In this document: one piece after another, positions 43,146 to 50,677 of the stretch
How the letters are laid out: every line of letters starts with the position of its first letter
How positions within the stretch are numbered: the first letter of the stretch is position 1
NCBI RefSeq assembly: GCF_036288925.1
Contig: NZ_CP127167.1
Coordinates: forward strand, 1,240,001-1,304,000
Direction of reading: 5' to 3'
DNA from: Haemophilus parainfluenzae
GTDB lineage: Bacteria; Pseudomonadota; Gammaproteobacteria; Enterobacterales; Pasteurellaceae
Length of the DNA stretch: 64,000 bases
Program-made: the position numbers and the translations under genes
Notes under the pieces: model-generated
Seen by the model: only the letters and a program-made list of their open reading frames with translations
Databases searched by the model: none
What the model was told of the DNA's origin: nothing

Positions 43146-43430
43146 GTGTTACATAACAAGACGGTGGTAATGTTGCTTAATGTAGATGGTTCGACAAAAT
43201 GGTTTGATATGTGTGTACGCAACGCAAAAGAAATCGTGTATATCACTAATTCACGAATCCCTTTCATCAACAATGAAACTGGCGAAGAAACAGACCAAAA
43301 TAACAAGCCACAAATGCTTGTACTATTTGAGCCAAAAGCCCCTTACGGCAGTTTGAAGTCATCTTATGTGTCTATGCACGAAATGAAAGAAAAAAATAAC
43401 TCCAATAACTCTAAAAATGCTTGCTTTTAA
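43113..43430 (+). pseudogene. C-terminal fragment of phage DNA N6-adenine methyltransferase (Dam)
   Basis: The frame AIQQSVLHNKTVVMLLNVDG followed by KEIVYITNSRIPFINNETGEE matches the C-terminal half of phage Dam methylases (PF05869 type). The N-terminal half with the DPPY-type catalytic motif is missing; the fragment is joined to the gpA remnant near 43110-43140. The track-like start is a TTG within the fusion and not a true initiator. Confidence 0.65.
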
Positions 43431-43454
43431 TTTTTTTTGGGGTTATAATACCCC
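43421..43454 (+). promoter_or_regulatory. hicA promoter with overlapping palindromic operator
   Basis: TTGCTT (43421-43426), a 17-base spacer and TATAAT (43444-43449). The -10 is centred in GGGGT-TATAAT-ACCCC (43439-43454), an inverted repeat well placed for repression by the HicB antitoxin or the HicAB complex. Confidence 0.7.
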
Positions 43455-43486
43455 TAAATAAACAATTTTACGAGGTAAAAGATAAT

Positions 43487-43672
43487 GTGAACAGTAAACA
43501 ATTAATAAAGCAAATTGAAGAAGATGGCTGGTATCTTGTTGAAATAAAAGGGAGCCATCATCAATTTAAGCATGATAAAAAAATAGGGCGAGTCACAGTT
43601 CCACACCCTAAAAAAGATTTACCGCTAAATACAGTTAGATCAATATTGAAACAAGCAGGGCTTAAAAAGTAA
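43487..43672 (+). CDS. hicA: HicA family mRNA interferase toxin
   Basis: This is a 61-residue HicA toxin of the double-stranded RNA-binding-like fold that cleaves mRNA. NSKQLIKQIEEDGWYLVEIK, the catalytic histidine in GSHHQFKH and the VPHPKKDLPLNTVRSILKQ end are typical. The GTG start at 43487 is inferred from alignment to family length; GAGG lies 11 bases upstream. hicB starts 150 bases later, an unusually large gap. Confidence 0.85.
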   Translation: MNSKQLIKQIEEDGWYLVEIKGSHHQFKHDKKIGRVTVPHPKKDLPLNTVRSILKQAGLKK

Positions 43673-43684
43673 GCCCTACTTTTG
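43657..43684 (+). terminator. Hairpin overlapping the end of hicA
   Basis: AGGGCTTA / TAAGCCCT (43657-43664, 43670-43677) with the hicA stop inside the second arm, followed by ACTTTT. Confidence 0.55.
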
Positions 43685-43822
43685 CAAGATTTTATTTTTT
43701 ATATTGCAATTTATATATCGCTATTTTTATCTATATTTGTTTTATTAATTGTTTATTACGTCTATTATCTTAGATACTAGTTTTATTTGTTTTACATTTC
43801 TTTAAATCTATAAGGCTTTTAT

Positions 43823-44230
43823 ATGTTATACCCAATCGGAATAGAAATGGGCGATGAAAATCACGCATACGGTGTGGTTGTGCCTGATGTACCAGGCTGT
43901 TTTTCAGCTGGTGATACATTAGAAGAAGCATTCATCAACGCAAAAGAGGCAATTGCCTTCCATATTGAAGGCATGTTAGAAGATGGAGAGGAAATCCCAC
44001 AGCCAACATCTCTGCAAGAGCATGTTAAAAACCCAGAGTATGAAGGCTTTACGTTTAGTTTTGTGGATGTAGATTTAACGCATCTAATGGGGAAAGCTGA
44101 AAAAATCAATGTAACCTTGCCTAGTCTTCTAATTAAACGCATTGATAATTTTGTGGCAACACATCCCGAATATAAAAACAGAAGCAACTTTTTGGCACAG
44201 ATTGCTACAAATAAGTTACTTGCTGCATAA
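43823..44230 (+). CDS. hicB: HicB family antitoxin
   Basis: This 135-residue antitoxin has an N-terminal HicB domain (YGVVVPDVPGCFSAGDTLEE, AKEAIAFHIEGMLEDGEEIP) that blocks HicA, and a C-terminal ribbon-helix-helix-like segment (KINVTLPSLLIKRIDNFV) for DNA binding. It probably neutralises the HicA encoded 150 bases upstream. A terminator-like hairpin (AAAGCCGCTATT / AGCGGCTTTT) follows its stop. Confidence 0.88.
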   Translation: MLYPIGIEMGDENHAYGVVVPDVPGCFSAGDTLEEAFINAKEAIAFHIEGMLEDGEEIPQPTSLQEHVKNPEYEGFTFSFVDVDLTHLMGKAEKINVTLPSLLIKRIDNFVATHPEYKNRSNFLAQIATNKLLAA

Positions 44231-44248
44231 AAATAAAAGCCGCTATTT

Positions 44249-44458
44249 CTAGCGGCTTTTTTCATCATCTAATATTTTTCTCAAATTGGCTTTTTCTTCG
44301 TCCGATAATTTACCCAAAACAAGCTCAAGCAATTTGTCTTTTGTCAGCTTACTGGCGCGTGTGGTATGCCCAAACTCCATATTCATTACAAAGCGGTGTC
44401 CGCATAGGGGATTCTTGCATGCACAATAATATCGAGTAAATTCACTGTGTAAACCGAT
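44249..44458 (-). pseudogene. C-terminal part of an Ogr/Delta-type phage activator
   Basis: On the minus strand, YYCACKNPLCGHRFVMNMEF and GHTTRASKLTKDKLLELVLG carry the second half of an Ogr-like zinc finger (CxCxxxxCGxxF). The N-terminal half, with the other zinc ligands, is replaced by antisense of the neighbouring baseplate fragment, so the junction at about 44458 is a deletion point. P2-like phages use Ogr to activate late genes. Confidence 0.6.
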
Positions 44459-44911
44459 CAGAAGATTACAGATAAATCCTTTGAACGACACATCGAAACA
44501 GATAGTGAAGTAAAACAAATTGGTACATCGACAAAAACAGTAGATTCAGATAGTACGCAAACTATAGGCGGAAATAAAACTGTTAGCGTATTGGGTAGTA
44601 TCAATGACACGACTGCAAGCAATCGTACTGTAGGAACAGGTGGCACGCTACAAGAAAAAATCGTTGGATTGGCGCAACGTGTTTCAGACGAAAAGAATAA
44701 ATTTGTGGCGCCGCTAAGTTATGTGGGTACTGAAGGGCAAAACATATTTAGACTGTTGGAAGATACTATTCAACTGTTGGGAGAAGTTGTAAGCACCTTA
44801 GCAACGCACACACACGCTGGTTCACCTTCGCCAGATCAAGCAAGCATATTCAACCAGCAGGCAAACAAAGCAAAAACAATAAAAGGCAAACTCACGCCGA
44901 TTATTGAATAG
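44459..44911 (+). pseudogene. 3' fragment of a phage baseplate/tail gene (gpV-like)
   Basis: The open frame reads TDKSFERHIETDSEVKQIGT, GGNKTVSVLG and ends with HTHAGSPSPDQASIFNQQAN, the THTHxG ending common in phage baseplate assembly proteins. The 5' part is missing at the junction with the ogr remnant. It ends with a stop at 44909-44911 and a terminator hairpin (AAAGCCGCA / TGCGGCTTT, 44934-44957). Confidence 0.6.
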
Positions 44912-44989
44912 CTACCGCACTTCACATAAAACCAAAGCCGCACAATGTTGCGGCTTTTCTTTATGTTTCCGATATGTATATCAGAGACA

Positions 44990-45459
44990 TTAACCACGGA
45001 AAATCTAAGTGATTGTTATAACAAATAAATCTACGTAATAAGCAATATAAAACAATTCCACGGAAATTTTTCACGTAAAAACACAAGGCACGGAAAATCC
45101 ACTTCCTCCCCCGCTGAATTTGCGTTAAAAATTTACATTTTTTCAGTTAATTTTCAGATTGTAAAATTGGGTAAGTAGTTGAGGTAAAAGAGATCATTTT
45201 ACTGAAAGAATAGGGATCTTAACTGTAAAATTTACGGGGTTTTACAGTGTTTTTCACTTAAAAGAGATCTGTGTAAGTTTGTAGGAGATTACAGTATATT
45301 GATTTATAAGGTGTTTTTATCTTTTACGTGATAGTTAATAAGAAATTTTTATTTCATTTTTAATGATTGGCGGCATCGCCACTGAGATAAATAATTTATA
45401 AATGAAAGTGTAAAAAAATGGAAATTTAACCGCCACTTTATCGCCACTTAAGAAAGAAT
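44990..45459. repeat. Gene-free prophage attachment flank with repeated motifs
   Basis: No gene is seen here. Three direct copies of CACGGAAA occur (44995, 45059, 45089), reminiscent of integrase arm sites beside attP. A 9-bp inverted repeat ACTGTAAAA / TTTTACAGT (45222-45230, 45240-45248) and repeated AAAAGAGATC follow. This would be the phage side of the right attachment site. Confidence 0.45.
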
Positions 45460-45535
45460 TGGTGGGTCGTGAAGGATTCGAACCTTCGACCAACGGATTA
45501 AAAGTCCGCTGCTCTACCGACTGAGCTAACGACCC
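45460..45535 (-). tRNA. tRNA-Lys (TTT)
   Basis: Complete 76-base cloverleaf on the minus strand: GGGTCGT acceptor, CTTTTAA anticodon loop, GGTTCGAATCC T-arm, encoded CCA. It is the reconstituted tRNA at the right edge of the prophage remnant. Confidence 0.97.
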
Positions 45536-45585
45536 AACTAGATGATTTTAAAGTAAATTTTAAAATCTTTTGACTGGTGTTTAAA

Positions 45586-45650
45586 TGGTGCCCGAAGCCA
45601 GACTTGAACTGGCACGCCTCGAAAGGCGAGGGATTTTAAATCCCTTGTGT
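45586..45650 (-). repeat. 3' part of tRNA-Leu (TAA): ICE attachment site (left end)
   Basis: The minus strand reads ACACAAGGGATTTAAAATCC, a variable arm, T-arm GTTCAAGTC and CTTCGGGCACCA, the 3' three quarters of a tRNA-Leu with anticodon TAA. The D-arm and 5' acceptor strand are absent; the sequence diverges at about 45650. This fits the far attachment site of an element integrated into tRNA-Leu, the complete tRNA being expected at the other ICE end, outside the window. Confidence 0.8.
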
Positions 45651-45826
45651 ACATCATTAAAATTAAAACTATATTTTCTGATCAATTTCGTGTACCTAGC
45701 CAATACACTACGATCGATCCACTAACGCTATGTGGACAAGTGAGATCTTACATAAAAAATACTAGTTTGTAAAGCCTGAATGTTTTATTCTGAAAATTAT
45801 TTATCAATCTCCAAGTAGGAAACTAT

Positions 45827-46603
45827 ATGAATCATAAAACATGTGCTTTGTGCGGAAAATATACTACATTAAGAGATAGTCATTTTATTCCAAAATTTGT
45901 TTACAAAGTTTTGAATAACACTAAAAAGGCTGATACAAACATTACGATAAAAAATGAAAGTGGGAAATTGATCCCCTTATCTAAACAAATAACTAGCCAC
46001 AGACTTTGCGGTGAATGCGAAGCTCGTTTTTCAGAAAATGGAGAAAGATTTTTTTCACAAAATGCATTCCCTCAAAGAGAGGTACTAGATAAAATTAATA
46101 TGGGAACTGAACTATTATATGATGACGCTCCCCCTCTTCTAAAAGATATTGCTTCTAAATATCAAGGAAAAAATTCTTTTTATTCTCTTAATCAAGAGGG
46201 GGAGAAAAAGCTTTTGTACTTTGTTATTAGCATTCTATGGAGAGGTGCTTTAACTTGGCCTATGTATCAAAGTATCAAGTTTCCTGAGCATATTCTTAAT
46301 GAAATGAAAGATTTTTTGCTTAATGATATTCCGCTCAAACATCTAAAAGTATTCGTTGATCTAACTCCTCATGGAGTATTCTCAATACTTAAACCTCACA
46401 TACACCCAGATTTCCCATCATGTTATCGCTTTAATTTATTATATTATATGTTTCATATAGTCATTGTTAATGATAACAAAGGAACTCCATTATCCTATGG
46501 GAAAGCTGGAATGCTAGTTAAGAAGTGTATAAATGATATGAGATCTATGTATAACTATAGCGAAAAAAGTCCGAAAGTACCTCATAAACTTTCATGGTTA
46601 TAA
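45827..46603 (+). CDS. Uncharacterised protein with HNH-like zinc finger, at the ICE edge
   Basis: This 258-residue protein of unknown function has an N-terminal CALCGKYTTLRDSHFIPKFV (CxxC plus histidine) and a second CGECEARFSENG pair, together resembling a treble-clef/HNH zinc site. The rest has alternating helical and hydrophobic segments without a known motif. GTAGGAA lies before the ATG. It converges on the integrase with a 6-base overlap and lies between the attachment site and integrase, a usual place for cargo such as defence genes. Function is not inferred. Confidence 0.75.
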   Translation: MNHKTCALCGKYTTLRDSHFIPKFVYKVLNNTKKADTNITIKNESGKLIPLSKQITSHRLCGECEARFSENGERFFSQNAFPQREVLDKINMGTELLYDDAPPLLKDIASKYQGKNSFYSLNQEGEKKLLYFVISILWRGALTWPMYQSIKFPEHILNEMKDFLLNDIPLKHLKVFVDLTPHGVFSILKPHIHPDFPSCYRFNLLYYMFHIVIVNDNKGTPLSYGKAGMLVKKCINDMRSMYNYSEKSPKVPHKLSWL

Positions 46604-47507
46604 ACAATCAATATGTTTTCTAAGAGAGCTTATATCACTTTCAATATATGACAAAGTAACCTTAATATCTTTATGCCCTAGAAGTTGTTTTACAACATAT
46701 AAATTTTCTGGGTTCTTCATTAAGTTGGTTGCAGCTGTATGTCTAAATCTATGGGGTGAACTATTCACCCCTGTATGCTTTGATATAACCTTGAACAAAT
46801 AACTTATCTGATCTGCTGTCATTTCTTTCCCTCTACGTTTAACCGCTTTTGAAAAAAGATTTATATTAAAAAGCTGAGCATCTGCCGATTGTTTCATTTT
46901 TTTCAACTCGTTTAATAGATTATCAAGGTATGGATAAAGTGTGTGAGAAATCGGAAGTATGTGATATTCATGGTTCTTGTTTATTTCTGGTGAAATATGA
47001 ATAACCTGATTTAGCAAGTCTATATCCCTGATTCTCAGTTTATTTAATTGAGAGCGGCGAATTGCCGTATAACGAAATGTCATTATTAGAGCCCTAGTGA
47101 ACCATAACGGACGAAGTATTGCGGGGAGATATTTTGATTCTTTAATACCAAAACTTAACCTATCTAAATCAGAAGGGCTGTAGACCTTTCTTTTCCGTTT
47201 TCCCTCCCTAATAAATAAACCATCAAAAGGATTTTTTGTGAACGGAAGAAACTGGTTTTCAATGCCAAATTTGAAGATGGTTTTTAGCTGGCGAACATAA
47301 CTATTCCAAGTTACTTCAATAATTGATTTACCAACAACTGCTTTACGCCATTGAAGTATCAATAATTTTGATACTTCATCTGGATATTTTAAATTACAGT
47401 TATGTTGCAATTGTCTAACTGCTTTTTCATAACTCTTTATTGTATCTATACGCAGGTGACGGTATAAAAAAATTTATCAAGTAACATATCAAATGTAAGT
47501 CTATTCA
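46598..47507 (-). pseudogene. int: Tyrosine recombinase (ICE integrase), frameshifted near its 5' end
   Basis: The catalytic domain is intact: arginine in FRYTAIRRSQLNKL, HRFRHTAATNLMKN (HxxR), LGHKDIKVTLSYI with the tyrosine. An uninterrupted frame runs only from a TTG at 47410. Upstream, an ATG at 47507 overlapping the relaxase stop opens MNRLTFDMLLDKFF, then a run of seven T (47466-47472, minus strand) shifts the frame; one extra T would join it to LYRHLRIDTIKSYEKAVRQL. It is thus either an inactive or slippage-switched integrase, or a sequencing error. Confidence 0.75.
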
Positions 47508-49408
47508 TTGTAATTCTCCTCAATAAGCGATAAATGCAAATTATCAATTGGAATTTTACTACCGAAAAAATAATCGGTTTTATCAACCAAATACCCAATC
47601 AACTGAGACGTTTTTCTTGGACCAACAACTTTGCAGCGCCAAAAATTTACACTGTCTTTATTCGACTGATGGTATTTCTTGTGTAATTTAAGATCTTGAA
47701 AGCTGTATTGCAAACTTTCTATATCTTTTTTGGTAAAGTTAGCAATACCTTTACTATTAAAATACATCTGGAATATTCCTGGAGTAACTAAAAATAACTT
47801 TCCTTGTACAATGTGTAATTTGGCACTTGAATTATTAATTGTGAGCGTATTCCCTAGAATGCCGGCTTTTAACCATTCTACAAATGATTCACCAGAGATG
47901 GTTTTACTATCTCTAGATGTAGAAGTATCGGGAGGAACATCAGAATTTTGAAGACCTTTTGCAACTTGATTATTTTGAATCACGTCTTCTTTGTTTTCTT
48001 TTTCATCAGCTGGAATCAGTGTTTTCTCTGTTGGCGAGAATAAATCCATCATCAAGTCCATCATATCTTCATTTTTTTGAACTTGTTCCGTTTCTATTGG
48101 TTTTAGTTCAGAAATGTTATCAAACGAAATAGATATAGAAGTATTTTCACTATCAATATTGTCTATTCCTGCATTTGTATTAGATACCGATTCCTCTATC
48201 TTTGTATTTGATATTTCTTCAGCTTCAATATCAACTCGACCTAAAAATACGCTAGGTCTATCAGCTAAATTTTCCCAGGCTACTTCGGGCTTTATTCTGA
48301 GTAGAGAAAATGCTTTAGGCGGACACCAACCGGAGTCAGCTTTAATTCTACAATGCCAAATTGCAGTACCATCATTCGTACTTTCAATAATCCCTAAGGA
48401 TTGCATTTCACTAAATAGTTTAGGATTATCTGCTGGAGCTGAAATTCCCTGTTCTAAAAGATAAGCACGAATTTGATCTGCTGTTGGTTTGCTCATTAAC
48501 CATAGTGCATCTTCTGTTAACCAACCGTCAGATGGACCTTTTGGAGTATTAATTTTAAATTTATGTTCCAGTAAATAACGTAATGCCATAACAATTTGCT
48601 TCGCAAATGAAGTTCCAGGTTTTTGAACCAGTTTTGATACATCACCGCCTAAAGCGAGAGTTACGCTGTTTTGGTCCGCTTTTTGTACAATTTCTGACAA
48701 TAAACCAGATTTATCCTTATGGTTAGCCATGGCATACATTAAAGAGGCAAAAGCTTCAGGATATCCAGCCAACCATTCAAATGCCTCTTTAGGTATTAAA
48801 TAGCTAGCAAGATAACTCCCCATTACTGGATGAAGCTCATAATCACGCCCTTTAATGTATTTGAATTTATAAGGCAGCGTTGGTATCCCTAGCCAAGGAA
48901 ACCAACGCGAACCATCTTTCAACTGAATTTCTATATCGACAATAACTTTACCTATATCATGCACAAGTGCTGCATAAATAACTGCAGCAGTCCAAGCATC
49001 TCGTTGCCGTGATTGTTCTTCAGGGGCAGCATTCTGAGGTAATACATAGCTTTGCCGGAGTTTTGTCGCAAATGAAAGGACTTCTAGACCATGATCTAAC
49101 ATTCCACCTAAATGGCTATGATGATGGGCCTCAGATGCTGGTAATAATTGAACCATTTCAGCATAACGTTCAATAGGTTTTTTATAGAGCTCATTAAACA
49201 TATCTTGCGTCATTGATACTTGTTGCCAAAGTAAATTTAAGTATTTTTGGCGTAATTCAGAATTGAGTAATTCTGACGCAGTAAAGGGGGTTATCCATCC
49301 CTCATCATCCACTTTGAATGTTGATGAATTGAGATTTTTTAGAGAGGATGTGATATTAAGGGAATCTTGTTTTTTCCCTCTGATTTTATGAAAAATAGAT
49401 GAAAGCAT
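47501..49408 (-). CDS. traI: ICE relaxase TraI (MobH family)
   Basis: This 635-residue relaxase would nick oriT and lead the transferred strand. The MobH histidine cluster is in PASEAHHHSHLGGMLDHGLE, followed by the HD motif in YAALVHDIGKVIVDIEIQL and HPVMGSYLASYL. These match the TraI domain of PFGI-1-type ICEs. The C-terminal half has a low-complexity linker and a domain with LIGYLVDKTDYFFG. Its stop overlaps the probable ATG of the integrase. A palindrome-rich gap lies upstream. Confidence 0.9.
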   Translation of the reverse strand: MLSSIFHKIRGKKQDSLNITSSLKNLNSSTFKVDDEGWITPFTASELLNSELRQKYLNLLWQQVSMTQDMFNELYKKPIERYAEMVQLLPASEAHHHSHLGGMLDHGLEVLSFATKLRQSYVLPQNAAPEEQSRQRDAWTAAVIYAALVHDIGKVIVDIEIQLKDGSRWFPWLGIPTLPYKFKYIKGRDYELHPVMGSYLASYLIPKEAFEWLAGYPEAFASLMYAMANHKDKSGLLSEIVQKADQNSVTLALGGDVSKLVQKPGTSFAKQIVMALRYLLEHKFKINTPKGPSDGWLTEDALWLMSKPTADQIRAYLLEQGISAPADNPKLFSEMQSLGIIESTNDGTAIWHCRIKADSGWCPPKAFSLLRIKPEVAWENLADRPSVFLGRVDIEAEEISNTKIEESVSNTNAGIDNIDSENTSISISFDNISELKPIETEQVQKNEDMMDLMMDLFSPTEKTLIPADEKENKEDVIQNNQVAKGLQNSDVPPDTSTSRDSKTISGESFVEWLKAGILGNTLTINNSSAKLHIVQGKLFLVTPGIFQMYFNSKGIANFTKKDIESLQYSFQDLKLHKKYHQSNKDSVNFWRCKVVGPRKTSQLIGYLVDKTDYFFGSKIPIDNLHLSLIEENYNE

Positions 49409-49499
49409 AACTCAGAACCTTTTTTGTAAAAGAATATTGATTTATGCATCGATCTCAATAAATAAATAATTCTAAATCGGAGATAAATATTAAAGCCAT

Positions 49500-49600
49500 T
49501 TTGAAAGCCTTTTGGCCTTTTCAGGTAAGACCTTTCCCTTGGAAAGGTTACCTTTATTACATTACCCTTAATCCCGTTAGGGATTCCTTTAACCTTTTGT
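49500..49600. other. Palindrome-rich gap upstream of the relaxase (candidate oriT or leader)
   Basis: Three inverted repeats lie within 90 bases: imperfect AAAGCC/GGCCTTT (49504-49520), ACCTTTCC/GGAAAGGT (49530-49537, 49541-49548, extendable with AGGTAA/TTACCT), and AATCCC/GGGATT (49570-49575, 49580-49585). Position next to a relaxase gene and between divergent genes suits an origin of transfer, but the repeats also resemble the leader hairpins elsewhere in the ICE. Confidence 0.4.
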
Positions 49601-49644
49601 TTTTTTTGCTACAATAATAAGAATTACAAAAAAAGAAGAAAAAT

Positions 49645-50349
49645 ATGAAGTTTGAAATTAAAGATAACCGGGTTGTTATAGCTTCTTACCCTAGCAAAGA
49701 AACAATGTTAAAACATAATGGAGAAATAACTATATACTCTATAATTAGGCGTTATAAAGAACGAAGAGGGAAATGCAGACCTATCGGTGATAATTGCCCT
49801 ATGTTGTATGCCATGAAAGGAGCTGAAGGGTTAACAACAGATATTGAAACTATCAATGCTGTATATGAATACGCTAAAAAGCTGATTGATGAATATCCAT
49901 TTGAAGAACATATCGAACAACCATTTGATGTGATCATACTCATGCCATCTAAACATAGTATTGGGCGTGATTTAGCTTGTTTATTACAGAAAAAATTTAA
50001 CATAAATATTATTGATAATTTTCTCAGGAAAAAAACGCCTAAAACATTGATTGAGGATGTTATAAGTGATAACACAATTCCCCCAGATAAAAAACAGTCC
50101 TTAATTACTGCATTAAAGAGAAGCGAAGGGGGATTATCAATAAAAGACATAGCACCGAAGAATAGATGCTACTTACATATTTTTTGTGGTGATCATGTAA
50201 AATTACCAGCTGATGCGAAACATGTATTACTCGTTGACGATATATCTTCTTCAGGAACAACATTTGAAAGCGCGGCAGCAGTGATTAGACAATATTGCAA
50301 ACAAGTTGAAATGATCTCAGCAGTTACATTATTTGCACCGATTAAATGA
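49645..50349 (+). CDS. Phosphoribosyltransferase-domain protein
   Basis: This 234-residue protein has a C-terminal PRPP-binding loop HVLLVDDISSSGTTFESAAA, the hallmark of type I phosphoribosyltransferases such as ComF. The N-terminal 150 residues (RGKCRPIGDNCPMLYAMKGA, LMPSKHSIGRDLACLLQKKF) include a pyrophosphate-loop-like part. It diverges from the relaxase; TACAAT at 49610-49615 may be its -10. Substrate and role in the ICE are unknown. Confidence 0.75.
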   Translation: MKFEIKDNRVVIASYPSKETMLKHNGEITIYSIIRRYKERRGKCRPIGDNCPMLYAMKGAEGLTTDIETINAVYEYAKKLIDEYPFEEHIEQPFDVIILMPSKHSIGRDLACLLQKKFNINIIDNFLRKKTPKTLIEDVISDNTIPPDKKQSLITALKRSEGGLSIKDIAPKNRCYLHIFCGDHVKLPADAKHVLLVDDISSSGTTFESAAAVIRQYCKQVEMISAVTLFAPIK

Positions 50350-50376
50350 GTTTTAAGTAACGATTAGCCATTGTAA

Positions 50377-50467
50377 TTAATCATAAGAGTTAATCATAAG
50401 AGTTAATCATAAGAGTTAATCATAAGAGTTAATCATAAGAGTTAATCATAAGAGTTAATCATAAGAG
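50377..50467. repeat. Seven perfect tandem copies of a 13-bp iteron
   Basis: TTAATCATAAGAG is repeated seven times without a mismatch, followed by a partial eighth (TTAA). Unit length 13 and adjacency to a winged-helix DNA-binding protein gene (50678-51340) suggest an iteron-type replication origin or a partition centromere. Confidence 0.9.
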
Positions 50468-50673
50468 TTAAAATTAGATTGACATTTAATTAGTAAATAC
50501 TTAACATTAAGCACATCTAAGAGATTAGATTGACAGGGCAAATGTCCCCTCGGTCATAAAACATAGCAGGGACCCGCAGAGTGCAACTTCGGCCAGCTTA
50601 TAATGAGCAAGTAGAGGGAGTTCTAGGCAGCGGCTAGAAAAATAATGAAACAATGGGGAGCTTAGCTCCCCAT
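50468..50673 (+). other. Non-coding segment with repeated TTGACA boxes and hairpins
   Basis: ATTAGATTGACA occurs twice (about 50473 and 50524). The first TTGACA is followed after 17 bases by TAACAT, a plausible promoter reading rightward. The stretch 50530-50640 is much richer in G+C than its surroundings, and a strong hairpin ATGGGGAGC/GCTCCCCAT (50653-50661, 50665-50673) closes it. It may be a regulatory RNA or part of an origin. Confidence 0.4.
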
Positions 50674-50677
50674 CATT

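Larger units (their letters stand above)
42932..45535. mobile_element. Remnant of a P2/HP1-like prophage at tRNA-Lys
   Basis: Between the partial and complete tRNA-Lys lie pieces of a replication endonuclease, a Dam methylase, an Ogr-type activator and a baseplate protein, plus intact-looking hicA and hicB. No integrase or capsid gene remains. About 2.6 kb is left of an element that would normally be around 30 kb. Confidence 0.75.

Noticed and set aside
43094..43306. 70-codon minus-strand frame within the prophage remnant
   Set aside because: It lies antisense to the Dam fragment and shows no protein-like features of its own.
45650..45720. A second tRNA-like stretch next to the tRNA-Leu remnant
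   Set aside because: Short words resemble tRNA arms but no cloverleaf with an anticodon stem can be drawn.
50377..50467. Direct repeat array that might be taken for CRISPR
   Set aside because: The 13-base units abut without spacers and no cas genes are present; it is an iteron-like tandem array.
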